In this document: piece by piece, positions 1-18,671 of the stretch
Numbering within the stretch: position 1 is the first letter of the stretch
Layout: every line of letters begins with the position of its first letter
The notes under the pieces: generated by a model
What the model was told of the DNA's origin: nothing
Databases searched by the model: none
The model's input: only the letters and a program-made list of their open reading frames with translations
Made by a program: the position numbers and the translations under genes
NCBI RefSeq assembly: GCF_001577835.2
Contig: NC_029519.1
Location: 26,262,045 to 26,326,044 of the forward strand
Source of the DNA: Coturnix japonica
Lineage: Eukaryota > Chordata > Aves > Galliformes > Phasianidae
Direction of reading: 5' to 3'
Length of the DNA stretch: 64,000 nucleotides

Positions 1-1238
1 AGATGGGGAGAGACTGTATGAAATGTAGCTGTAATCTACATATTCTGACTCTGAGGGGTAATAAGGAATGACGATGCTCAGTTCTGAGAGGTGCATGCTC
101 TCCTTCCATAGCTTCTCTTATAGAAGTCACTGCAAACAGCCCTAAAAGCAGGGGTGACTCCCATTTCCACATGTATCTTTGACAAAGCAATATAGTCTGT
201 GATATTCTTGCATACTACTTTATTATGAGCGAATTTCCCACACAAAAGTCCAGTCTTGCTAATGGAAATTAGCACCAAATTAGCTATCATCATCTAATTT
301 TCCTCCTATTCACTTGTATTACAGCCTTGAGCTGCTTCTAAGCCCTTCTGGTTTCGCCGCTCACCGACGAAGTGACTCCTGCCACCTAGAGGGTGCTCTG
401 CGGAGTTTCATCGAGGAGGAGATAAAGAGTATCACAGCATTAACAAAAGCCCTGCTTAAACGCCATTTAAATTATGAGATTAAACACAAACATTATAGAT
501 TCTAGTGGCAGCATACCTCCTTTCTTCCTTTCTTCATCTGTGCGTTTTCTTATGTAAGAATGCACTCGAATGGGAAGACTGATAATTTCTTTTGATGTAT
601 CTGCAGGTCCTTTCCTTAGCAGCTCCATTCTTTCATGAAAGCAAACTGGCTACCAGGATAATTATAATAACCTGCTGTAAAGATAACATCTTGCAGGAAA
701 AGAACAACAAGTAAAGAAACAGCCTGGGTAGACACACCCCTGACTCACTGAAGCTACAAAAGTAACTTGCTGGAAAAACAGTGGTGCCCACTAAATCAAT
801 TTCTCTCTCTTTAAGCTAAAATCACACACAAACCCAGTAACCACCTTACAGTAAGGAAGGCGTGACCAAGCACAGCGCGGCGCAACACAACCAGCCCACT
901 GGCATGAATGGCCAAAGCACACTAGGAATAAAAACATGTGCTAAGATAAATGTGTATGAAGTTGTCATTCAGAATCTGAGAAGAAAACTCTAACACTACT
1001 GTGGTGTTAGAAAGAAGCATTCTTTTATTCCTCATAGTACGTACTGGGTGACTTGACAAACCAAATACATGCCCTCAGAGCTCAAGTTCTACATTTAAAC
1101 AGTTAAGACAACACAAGTAGTCTTACAAAACATCAAAAGCAGACAGGGCCTCCACACAAGGCTGAACTGTCTCACTCCAGGAGTAGGTGGGGATGCAAAA
1201 GGTAGACATCAAGATACTTCTCTCTGTCATCTGTATCA
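1..1238. other. Upstream flank, no gene recognised
   Basis: AT-rich flanking DNA with no recognisable coding exon on either strand. The only compositional feature is a short CpG-bearing stretch at about 345-415 (see the separate entry). Short open frames here look like chance. In vertebrates RNF150 lies on the opposite strand upstream of ZNF330, but no GC-rich RNF150 first exon is visible, so it is presumably outside the window. Confidence 0.5.
340..420. promoter_or_regulatory. CpG-bearing patch with CTCF-like motif
   Basis: About six CpG dinucleotides fall in roughly 80 bases inside AT-rich DNA. Positions 383-397 match the 15-base CTCF core (CCASYAGRKGGCRSY) at about 12 of 15 places by eye. 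The patch is about 1.6 kb upstream of the ZNF330 CpG island. CTCF binding is an inference from the motif only; the mismatches include one core base. Confidence 0.25.
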
Positions 1239-1441
1239 CGGAATGGCTTGAGTTGGAAGGGAACCCAAGGATCATCAAGTTCCAACCCCCTGCCACAGGC
1301 AGGGCCACCAACCTCCAGATCTGGTCCTAGACCAGGTTGCCCAGGGCTCCATCCAACCCGGTCTTGAACACCTTCAGGGATGGGGCATACACAGCCTCTC
1401 TGGGCAGCCTGTTCCAACCCTTGTCTTCCAGCACCTCAGTA
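1239..1441 (-). mobile_element. CR1 LINE fragment, 3' end, antisense
   Basis: The plus strand reads as the reverse complement of a CR1 3' region: a degraded CACGGAATGG start, then a 'TTGGAAGGGA' block, then 'TTCCAACCCCCTGCC', and further right 'GGGCAGCCTGTTCCA'. The copy is 5'-truncated, as most CR1 copies are. The seven bases TGTATCA occur on both sides (1232-1238 and 1442-1448), a possible target-site duplication, although CR1 insertions often lack clear ones. Confidence 0.85.
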
Positions 1442-1448
1442 TGTATCA

Positions 1449-1975
1449 TTAAAAGACAAGCTGTCAAACTTCCGCTTATCCAAGGATGAGCAGATGTTCA
1501 GAAATAATGGCCGGGTGCTGAGTGAGCAAATGCTATGATTTTGGTGCTTATGAATAACAGGCATTCTCTTACTGAGCGTGTGCCAGTGAAGAAAATGCAC
1601 CCAGAAGACGATGGAGGAAGACCACTGGATGAAGTAAAAGGCTGTTCCTTGGGCTGTCATGGTGCTAAAAGAATGCTAGACTGCAGAAGAGACCGTGGAA
1701 TAGAAGACAAAACCTCATAAATCACTACCTGAGTAACAGGCATGTGTATGTTATTTAGTGGGTAACTGATGAACTGTCTGTGTAACTGTCTGTGGAAATA
1801 CAACGGACTCTGAATCATATAATCTTTGAAGCGCTTATGGTGGAAATATCCCCAGTGCTTCCCAATGCTGCTAATAAAGAATACCTGACTTAACAATAAC
1901 AAAACTTCGCCGTTAAGCTCCTTTCAATCAATTTCTTCGATTCGTAAGCAAAGGCTCATTACACACAGAGAAGGC
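1449..1975. other. Upstream flank between CR1 and CpG island
   Basis: AT-rich DNA without a recognisable gene or repeat. It leads directly into the CpG island of ZNF330. Confidence 0.5.
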
Positions 1976-2240
1976 GGGCAGCAAATCCCTGCGATACCCG
2001 TGAGGGAGGGAGGCGAGCGGAGCATTACAGCCACCAGGACGGAACCTTCCCTCGTCGCCGCGCGGGCCGGGCGGGCAGAGCACTGCTTCCGGCTTCCGTG
2101 CCGCCGGCGGAGCGAGGTGCTCGGTGCGCGGTGCGAGCTCGGCCCGGCTGTGCGGCAGGAGGCAGCGAGGCGGCGGCGGGCTGCTCCGGAGGTGAATGAT
2201 GAGCGCGTTGGAACGCGACGCGGTTTGGGGGCCTAGGTGG
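1975..2240 (+). promoter_or_regulatory. ZNF330 CpG-island promoter
   Basis: A sharp rise in GC and CpG density begins at about 1980 and ends at about 2230. It is TATA-less. It contains a GC-box-like block at 2066-2076 (GCCGGGCGGGC) and two adjacent ETS-type sites, CTTCCGG at 2086-2092 and CTTCCG at 2093-2098. This is typical of housekeeping promoters driven by SP1 and GABPA-class factors. The transcription start is probably just downstream of the ETS pair but cannot be fixed from sequence. Confidence 0.8.
2100..2191 (+). other. ZNF330 untranslated exon 1 (start approximate)
   Basis: A GC-rich leader ends in the splice donor GGAG|GTGAAT, with the GT at 2192-2193. No ATG occurs between about 2090 and the donor, so the leader has no upstream start codon. 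The 3' partner is the acceptor at 5065-5066 just before the start codon. The 5' end is estimated from promoter motifs, not observed. Confidence 0.6.
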
Positions 2241-5066
2241 AACAGCTGGAAAGCTAACAGTGATTGCTTTAGAGTAGAGAGCTTCGCTTGGAGAAAAGCA
2301 GAAGTGCCGATAGCTCAGGAGATCGGGTGCGGGTCAGCAGGATCGTATCTCCTTGGGCTGAGGAAGGGAAGCGGGCACGGACCTGCCATGTCCTGCGTGA
2401 CAGCGTGCTGAGTGCTCTGACAGCAGCCGTAGGTGCAAAGGAGCAGGGGAGCACCGTGGCTGTCACTGTGCCTTCAGTACCTCTTAAGCAAGAGGTCCCC
2501 AGGGTCGTTCCAGTGCCTGGATCCTAAACGAGCGGCTCCTTGGAGCTGTTGGTTCCTTGGTTGGACCTGCTTGGTTGGTTCCCCCACGGCACTTCTCTCG
2601 CATTGAGCCCACTGATGGCGCTGTGCCTTTCCCGTCTGAGCATCTGGTACCAGTGTCCAGTGTCCTAAACAGTGTCCTAAACATTTCCTTGGCCATCCTC
2701 CAGCCACAGGTTACAGAAGGGCTGTTAGAACTGCAGGTAGAACACAGTGCCAGTAGGAACTGGTTAGCACTTCTGAAAGCCACTATAACCTGGTCTAGTA
2801 CTGGACCTGGAGGTTGGTGGCCTTGCCTGTGGAGTTAGGGTTGGGACTTGGTGATGCTCGGGGTTCCTTCCAACCACGGCCATTCTGTGATTCTGCAGTT
2901 TGAAAAGAACTGCAGCTAAGGACAGTTCTTACTGTTGTCATTTCTGGTGTAATAGCAATATTATTGCTCTAGTCAGAAAATTCAAAAGGCCAGTCAGGTC
3001 CCTAAAAAACTACGAGGTAGGGCAACAACAAAGATGAGAGCTCAGAGGGGAAGAGTGATAGAATATCAATCCATAGGGTGCTATTTGCTGTTTGAAAGCC
3101 TGGATTAACTCGATGGCTTTGTTAAAAGAACCTGACATTTATTTTTGTTGTTGAAAGTGCAGCTTTCTAATGAGCTACAGTCTTCAGCATTTCTCATAGT
3201 ATGTGTCCTCAGTAGTCACCAAGAGTGTTTATTATGAAGAAGGTTTGCCTCTTCAGTGCTTTCAATTAGGAAGTAATGTGAAGAAGCCAAGGTATAAATA
3301 CTATTAGATTCTATTGTTAAATCGGCATTTGAGCAGTTAGAAAATTAATGTGCAATCTCACATTGAACTCCAGTGTCAGAAATGTCATACTCTAGAATAA
3401 TGATTCTTGCCAGCAGGCAGCTTAGCAATACAATTTTGACTACATAATAAGACACTGAAATGCGGTGCAGAATGCTGCAGAGCAAGCAAGCTGATTTATG
3501 CATGCTATCGAAATCAAACTTTAACATTTGGTCAGGACAATATGTTTCTTTGCTCAGGAAAGTTAAGATCTTTTGAAAAGCGATACCAGTTTTTAAATTC
3601 AAGCTGCTACAGTTCACTGTCTATTGATGCTGCAGCTGTCCTTGCAGCTACCAGCATGCACATCTACACATCAGCTTGATGTTAGGGATGAAACTGGGAA
3701 GAGCAGGAATTGTGGACTAGTTGTGCAACACAAGATTTGTTGGGGCATCTTGCTAGAGGAGTCAGATTTACAAAACACAGGCGCTGTAGTGAAGTACCAA
3801 ACTTGGAGCTAAATGCTAAGGATGGCCAAATTTTCACATCATCTGTAAGCATGGATGGTTTGGTTGCTACAGCGCAAAGAAATGCATCTGCCTTAGACTT
3901 GGGAGTGTCTTTTACAAATATGCTTAATAAGGCAGTGTTGCTCTTTTTCTTTGCATATTTGTATGTCAGTGGAGAGGTCCTTGCCTCTTCATGAGCTGCT
4001 TTATTTCCATGGTTGCTAAGCAAATAACCCTGCTGCTTCTTTCATTGCCTTGCTCTATCAGTTGTACAGATCTTGACTTTGGGGGAACATTTTTCATTTG
4101 GTTCACTTTTTAAGTTTACTCTGTACCTGGTTTAGAATGTGATGCCAACAACGGTTACATCAGCAGAAATGATGGTGAAGACTGAGCCTAAGGAAGGCTG
4201 CCTGACTTGAGTGCCAGCATCAACAAGAGAAATTCTAATGTCAGACTACACATTTTATCTCTCAGTCGTCCATTTCATGAAGTCAGGATAATAATGGCAC
4301 ATAGTAAATTAAGCATTCATGAACGTTGTGTATTTCATTGTGGAGATGATAAGAGTGCAGTGCTCTGATTCTCTGACAGTCTCAGCACTGCCTTGCATTG
4401 GTTCCCTCCTGGGCTCTTGAAATAGGCACACATTGAACCAGAGGAATTAAATCACCATAAACTCTTCTCGGGAATCAGTGGCACCTTTAAAGCAATGTAT
4501 GCTCATCTCTCTTCATTATTACTATTGTGCTAGAACAATAAATTACAGGTTGAGACATCCCTTTCTCATCGCTCTTAAAGCTACAATAGTAACGTTTTGC
4601 TTTCTAAGCTTTCCCAAAGTGTGCCATTTGCACTTTTGCAGCAAACCATGACTCACTTACCTGAAGAATTTTTTTTTAACTGGTTGAAGTAGAGAGCTTG
4701 AGAAGAGAGAAGTGAAAATAAGCTGAGTATTGTTCTTATTAAACAGACAGTAAGGCAGTTTAAAGGGAGAGGCCCATCACAAATAATCCTACAAAGCGCA
4801 TTATTTCAAAGGCAAAAGACTTAGAAGATAGTTAGGGACGGAGTTTAGGACAGCAAAATCCTTTCCAGATCACAAGATTCTTCATAGTTCATCACACGAT
4901 CCTTCATAGGGGACAGGAGTTCTTTTGAAAATCTCTCAGGAAAGGAAACAAGTGGAAATGAAACATTTAATAGATGGGAACTCCAAGATCTAGTTTTAGT
5001 GCTGGCTGTGTCATTTGTATCCATGTACTTACATGTATTTATTACATACCTTTTTCTGTCCCACAG
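2192..5066 (+). other. ZNF330 intron 1
   Basis: A 2.9 kb intron in the 5' untranslated region, with GT and AG ends. It contains a CR1 remnant at about 2785-2898. The acceptor is tandem: CCACAG then ACAG, with AGs at 5065-5066 and 5069-5070. Using either changes only four untranslated bases. No other gene or repeat is seen. Confidence 0.65.
2785..2898 (+). mobile_element. CR1 LINE 3'-end fragment, sense
   Basis: The plus strand reads CR1 sense: an 'ACCTGGTCTAGTA' block, a 'GGTGGCCTTGCCTG' block, then 'GTTCCTTCCAACC' and the terminal 'CATTCTGTGATTCTG'. It is a 5'-truncated copy in ZNF330 intron 1, moderately diverged. Confidence 0.8.
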
Positions 5067-5073
5067 ACAGTGA

Positions 5074-11914
<6,841 letters not shown>

Positions 11915-12060
11915 TTTGAGTATGCTATTGAGCTAGAATCTTTTGAGAGGTTGCACAAAGCAGATGCGTTATTGCTGAGTTGTATACATGCCAGTAGGAT
12001 AGTTCTATCAGGTACTTAACATATCAGAGGTTGACAATAAAGTCTGGGACATCTATGGTA
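11915..12060 (+). terminator. ZNF330: ZNF330 3' UTR and polyadenylation site
   Basis: The canonical AATAAA hexamer lies at 12036-12041, about 120 nt after the stop, and is followed by a GT-rich stretch (about 12068-12085) typical of a downstream element. Cleavage is expected near 12055-12065. A second AATAAA at 12309-12314 could serve a longer 3' UTR. Neither is proven. Confidence 0.65.
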
Positions 12061-15000
12061 ACTCCAGGTGAGATTTGTTGATATAAACCATTATTGGGTT
12101 TGGAACTTGGGGGGAGAAAATTGGGGGAATATTTTTTATTCCTCTGACCACCTAAATGATGTTGTCTTTCGGTGACTGAGTGTGACGGTTTAATGCCTTG
12201 TTTCCATTTATGCATCAGAAATTAAGTTATTTTTACAGTATTTGTTAACTGACTTCATAAAATTAGTGTATTGTTGGGCAGCAGACTGCATTTCTGGGGG
12301 GTTACCACAATAAAAGTCAACTGCATTCTCAAATGAGTTGTCTCTAAATATTGATGTATCTAAACAGTTGGAAAGCAGGTTGTACGCAAAGAGTAAACTG
12401 AAATTAAAATAACTTATTAGTTTATGTAGGTAAAGCAAATCAATGTAGTTCTCTATCTACTTGAACATTATCTTTGTGGTAGTTTTTAGTACATGACAGA
12501 AATCAATGGGGTTATTTGAAATCATTACCAGCACTCCCTCCCCAGATAATCATAACTTTTATTGCAGCACAAGTATTGGTGCTGCTGAAGTCTGCACAGT
12601 TTCTCAGTAGATCAAAAGGAGACTGGTTTATTCTCTGCGTAGCATTCAGCTCTCTTTTGTGCACATAGTATAAAAGAAATGGGAAACAAACACTGTGTAT
12701 GAACTAATAAGGTGAAAACACAACTGCCCTTGGTTCTGTGCAAATGTATTGGTACAAGACCAATGATCAGTATGCCTGAGCTGAGGTGGTGATGCTTGCA
12801 CCAGTGTTTGAAGTGATTCTAATTTGTAATTCAGTGGACTAGCTTTTAGTTTCCTCCTGCAGGGGAACACTGAGAAGACAGTGACTTTAACAGCAGACAG
12901 ATGAAGAAGATAAAAAGGCAGCCATCTAAAGCATTACTCCAGTTTTCTAAATACCATGTTTGAGTGGAAAGGAACTAGTCCTTGTAATCTGTCAAACATC
13001 TGAAGCATTGACAAAATGATCTACTTCTGTACTTTATCTGTTGTTTCTCACTCAAACAGCTAAGGGTCATGGGTTGATAAAGCATATCCTATTGGGGATA
13101 ATTTTTAGTGTTACGATTGCCAAATGAGTGTTTCCTAACAAAGCGGTACTGAGGAATCTGACCCTCATGCCAAATGCATAAAAGGCATGAGTTGGAGTGC
13201 ATTCGAAACAAAACAAACTGACAAACAAGGCAACTTGGTTATGACAACTGAAAGAAAACAAACTGCATTAGAGAGGGAGCAACCAATCAGTGCATTTAAA
13301 GTGCTTGCCTTCAGAAGCTGAGAGGAAACCAGCGAATACAGGGCCTGAAAGCCAAGTCCTCCTCAGAAAAAGGCCAGCTAGCTTTATATGCCAGCAAAGA
13401 CCTGCCTGTCTTATATTCCATACCTGACGGGGGCTGGGTTAGTCTTGGTTGCATAACCAAAGCTGAAGAGATGGAATTAGGATGCTTGCTAGTCCAGCAG
13501 TGGTTACCAGGTTGCGAAATTGGCACCTACAATAGAGTTTATGTACAGCTTTGTGTGGTCCAAAAACTTCCATGGCTGAGTCCATCTGCCAGTGGTCAAT
13601 TCCAGAAACAATCTCTTTTTATCTTGACTAATGTATCAAACGCAAAATAATATTACATCACTGCAATGTCTTACATAGGATTGAGAAACAAACGTGCCTT
13701 TCTGAACATATTTAATTTATAGCTGCTTGTGCGTAATTTGTTAATATCATTGCTTAACTGCACAAAATTCCACTTTAATGTCCTTGGCTCCTGAATTAGG
13801 TTTTTTCCCCATATGAAATCTGTTGCTGTCACTGGTTCTGCCAAAAGCTGCTGATGTAACAGAATTAATCATCATAATCAGAGTAAAGAATTATTAATTT
13901 TCTCATTGAAGTGTCCTTTCTTTGCCAGTTTGGTTGACATCAGTCCTCCTGAGCTAATGCATGTTCCTATCATGCTGCAGTAAGAGAAGGCCATGGCACA
14001 GATGCTCAGGATACCTGCTGTAATTTAGCAAGGTCACTGCTCAGCGGACAGGCATTTATTTGCAATTTCTCTTTGGGCTGCTCTTCATACTATTCAAATA
14101 CGAACCGGACTGGAAACAGAGCCAAGGTATTAGAACTATGGTAGCTGGCATTTGAAGGGTCAGAACAAGCTGTTCTAAGCTGCTTTAAAGTAATCCAGTA
14201 GATTCAAGCTGGAAGAGACAAACACGACCACATTTTGTACAGATGGGGTTGGTTGTTTGCAACAGGACAGGCAGGATATGATGCTATAGGTTGCATTTTT
14301 TCATCCTATCTGCTTATTCAGTGAAGTTAAAAAACATGGGAATAAGCACTTAGAGCTTAATTTAATAGGAAGTGCTTCATTTTAGTTTGCAGCTAAAAAT
14401 ACAGTAGTATTTATTGTGTCCGTAGTCCCTGAAATAAACAAGAGTTCTGGTCATATCTGTGAGCTCTTTTCTGGCATCACAGTTATAATGGTGACAGCGC
14501 CAGCTCATTATGAATTCATAGGGTGCTTTTATGGATATAATGTATTTCCATTTGTATTCAGGTGTAATTTAGTACAAGTGACTGGGAGTCATTTGGTCAG
14601 TCCTGTTGCAGCGACTGGTTTTGTTTCCAGCAAGTTTATGTGAAGATCATTGTAATGTACCAAACAGTTTCAATTGCCAGCTGATGAAGCAGTAGCAGGC
14701 AGAGTAGCAGCTGCAGAGAACCAGAGGATGAGATTCGAAGTGTTTAAAGTCCTATTTCTTGAGCCAGGAAGTGTAGACACTGCATGCATCTATCAAGGTT
14801 CTGAGCCCAGGACTGGAGGAACCAATGGCCAAGCTCCCATTTATCCAGGTGGGAGCAATTTAACACTCTACAGTATATACAGTTAAATTGCCAACAGGTG
14901 ATAAGTAACAAAGCACAAGGAGAAGCTTAAATGAGGAAGATGGAACAAAGCTTAACATGAGATTTATATGCTATCATCAGCATAAATATACGAGTCCTAA

Positions 15001-18000
15001 ATTTTAACTGTTCTAATAAGATGTCTTCAAGATTGAAGAAGGAAGCTGTTTGAAGCCAAAAGGGATATAATTCTGTAAACGTTAAACAAGATGTGGAAAT
15101 GTAATTATTCATCTCCTGAAAGTCAACAGGTAGCCAATAAATATTTGCTAAAAGCTCAAGGCAATTAGGGGACAGACGAATTTTATCATCTCTGCTTTGT
15201 AGGTATGTAAATAGAAAACACAGTAATTAACAAAATCACAGCCTGAGTGATCCAGTTGGCAACAGCCCTCAGCAGCTTGGCCTCTCCATCTCATACCCGG
15301 GAAACTCTAGAGTAAATATATTTTATAGCTAATGACACTTCTTTATTAAGTTTACGCGTACTGTAATTAGCTACCACATGACTGAAATTTGAAGCAGGGT
15401 CTAGTTTTCTCTTTAAGCTTTCAAAGCCAAAATAGACATAAAAAATAATGATAAATAAGAATGTCACAGACATGAGAATCATTCCATGAAAAAGCCATAG
15501 GTTTCCTTTTGCTGAACAAATGATGGGCTTGCAAGCCTGTTCTTTATCTTCCACAGCTATTTGCTTGATTAAATACCAATGCAATTTGGAGGAAAAAAAT
15601 AAAATCACATCTCAACATCTGACCGAACAAAGCTGCCCATAAACACACAGCTTTGCTGTCTGTTAACAACCATCCTATTTTTAAGTAACAAGCTTTTCCC
15701 TTTTTTAAAAAAAAGAGAAACATTTGTAATGCAATGAGAAAACCTTTTGTAGCTATCATTATATCCCCCCCACCCCCTCCTTTAACGCTGAAGTGTTTGC
15801 TACAATCCTTTTAACCCCAGTTTTGGAGCCACACAGTGATTTTTCCAAAGGATTCCCCAGCCTTAACAGTCACTGCAAATTCACTTCTGTTTCCTCATGA
15901 AACGATCAATATTGAGTGCTTACAGGCTTAAGCATTATTCTGATTTTACCATGATGTTACATGACATCTTCTGAAGGTTTTCAGATTGATTTTCACTTTA
16001 CAAAACCATTGAATAAATTTTATTTTAATTTCCTTGGAGAACTACTGAAGACCTCTCAGATTTCTTCAGGAAGTAATGCAAATATTTTCCTACTATAGTT
16101 GCCCAATGCTCTTCCTGCTGTTTTATTTCTGGCACCACAAAGTTAATTCTCTTGTAAGTCCCTCACTGTTAGCTGGGCACATAACCCTTGGGCTGCCTGC
16201 AGCCTGATTTGAGCTCAGCACTTTATTTGGATAGCAAAGACAGTGATGAACCCCTTTGAGATTTTCCCACCAGCAGGAGAAGTGTACAAGGTCCTCAGCC
16301 TTGACATCAGCATCCATTTGAAATACTGTGCTCTTCTGCCAGTTCAAGATGGTAACAACTGAAATGTGACCTTACACTAGATTGCTTTGGAAGCTAGCAG
16401 AAATTCAAATGCTACAGCCTCTATCAGCCTTGAAACATATCTTAGCTGGAAAAGCAACTCCTACTAAGGTGAATCCCATTAAGCTGGCATTTTCACTCCT
16501 GCCACAGGGACAACAGACTGCATCTGCAACTTCATAAGAAGTATTTGTCAATATTTTTCCCTTATTAAAATAAATGAAGAAAACCTGTCAGGGTAGCTTT
16601 AAGTGAGAAAAAGAGACAGCATCAAAAAGGTAAACAAAGATGTTACAGTATCAACTGCTGAAAACCAAAGCCATGTTGAGCATGTTGGAACAGAGGGCTG
16701 CAGAAACAATACCATATGCTCACAACTGGCTTCTCCTGAACCATCCTCTTAAGTCTGGAAGCACAGGCCAAAGAAGCATTACACAGAGCTTAACCTTGGG
16801 GCTTGTGTTTGGCAAAGCACTCACAGTTCCAAGGGAACTTCACAAGAAGCACTATGTAGTGTTTTAAGGGACATTTAGCACACACAAGCGCCATGACTGG
16901 ACTTGAAACATAAGGAATAATTTGAAGCCAGATGACAAATTGCACTCCTTGCATATTTTCCCTGTTTGCTTGACGCAATGTATATTTCAAAGATCCTATC
17001 ATGACATTTACATACTAACGCTACACAAACAGAATCCTCTGATCTGCCACAATAAATGATTTCCAACCAGATAGTGCCAACATAAATCATAGAAGGTACC
17101 TTCTGAGTTTATCACACTTTCAAAGGACAACTCTTCTTTCATCATACACTTTACAAAGCCACCAGGATATTCACAGTTTAAGAAAACATTCCAGCAAGGT
17201 ACATTTCTGACCTTAGCTCAAGTTAGTAAGTTTCAGTCAGCAGAGTGAACCCACACCCAAACAGTGCTAGTTCTAGAATGCAAATACACAGTACCATTCC
17301 CTGGACTCCTAATGGCTGTGGCACCACAGATCTCACCCCAAGCTCAGCCATAAGACTGCGAGATGCAGAAACAGGAACTTCACATGGCCCATGGTAGCCA
17401 CCCTTAAAAGCACCTGAGCTCACACACATGGAAAGCACCCTCCACCTCCAGCTTTCCCCCAACCTCCCCAGGCCCGCAAAGCACCACTGCTCATTGCCAC
17501 CAGCTACACTTGTAGAAAGCTACCAGCACTTACCCCTGGGGAAAACAACTCTGGAACAGGACCTCAGATAACACTCCTCTGGATCAGAGATCATGGCTTC
17601 CTAATGCCCTCCTCCCTCATTTATAACCTTCTTCACCTGCTTCCTGAGGGCCTGCTCTGATAGGCAAGGTGAGCATGGTCTCTCTGCAGCTTATCTCTAG
17701 CATCAGCAGGCCCTCTCATTACCTCAGCCTTTGTCTTGCTGTCAAATGAGCCTCCATGGCACCTCTGAATGTTTGCAGATACCATGTGATCATCTCCCAA
17801 GTTCTGCTGCACCTTCCTGCCTCTTCCTACATCAAAAGAAAAAAATATGCAGTGTAAAACGTAAGTAACATCTGTCATATTTAGGAAGTGACACATCCCT
17901 CCTGCTATGCTATTTCATTGTATCTAAAATGGATTAGCAAATGATACATATTTTCTACTGACCCTAGATGGCGGATCATGAAAATACTAATACTTGTTAT

Positions 18001-18110
18001 AATGTCTTCATAATATATTAGTTTGACTATCTCAGAACCAAAATGTGACCTCGTGGTCTTTTCTATGCAGCAATTTGTCTTTGAGGGTTGAAAGAAATAT
18101 TACAGCTGTA
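12061..18110. other. Intergenic, no gene recognised
   Basis: About 6 kb downstream of ZNF330 without a convincing coding exon or recognisable interspersed repeat. Parts at 13700-14100 and 14400-14640 are rich in TAAT cores and lack simple repeats, which resembles conserved non-coding sequence. A C-rich tract lies at about 15766-15780. An isolated 105-codon minus-strand open frame (15291-15608) encodes one strongly hydrophobic segment but has no recognised relative. Confidence 0.5.
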
Positions 18111-18671
18111 TCAAAGTATTAAGAGCAAAAATGAACCACAGCACATATAATGCCACTTAAACATGTCTGAAATTACTCTATTGGAGATTTTTGGTTCTCG
18201 TGTGCTCAGTTTGCTCCCAGCTTCATACAGAATGCTAAAAGGTCTTCCCCTTTGCTCTGTTGCTGGCCTTGTAAGCTGCAGCCCAGCGGGGGAGCACATC
18301 CTGGGGTGACAGAAGTTGCTGGAGCTGACAGAGAAGTGCCATTCGTACCAATCAGTGATCTGACCCGCGAAGCCACAGGACATGGGATTCTTCTTCCAGC
18401 CAAACTCAGCTCCTTTGGTGGAATATCCTGAAGTGAAAACAAAAGCCAAATGATCTGTTGTGCTCTTTACTGGAGTAATTACAGTGTTGGCATTTTGAGG
18501 TATATGGAAAGCTGTCAAACCAAATTTAATAAACCGCGTAAAGGATGGGTATTGTGTATGTTTTCCTGAATCTGCCTGTTCCAGCCCACCAGCTCCCTGC
18601 TGTATGAGACACTGTGGGATGCGATCCTCAATCTCAGACCTTTCACCTCCTGATAAAAACCGTGCTGCCAC
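18111..18671 (-). other. Longest unassigned open frame (186 codons)
   Basis: This is the longest open frame in the window outside ZNF330. The predicted product has no family motif I recognise, no convincing signal peptide and no internal repeat; only its last residues are hydrophobic. No CpG island, promoter or polyadenylation context marks it as a gene. I consider a chance open frame most likely, with an exon of a non-coding or lineage-specific transcript as the alternative. Confidence 0.15.

Noticed and set aside
1-1980. RNF150 first exon, expected on the opposite strand upstream
   Set aside because: No GC-rich exon with a signal-peptide or PA-domain-like reading frame is visible.
2196-2411. 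Open frame starting just after the exon 1 donor
   Set aside because: It lies in intron 1, has arginine/glycine-rich CpG-island composition, and does not join the ZNF330 reading frame.
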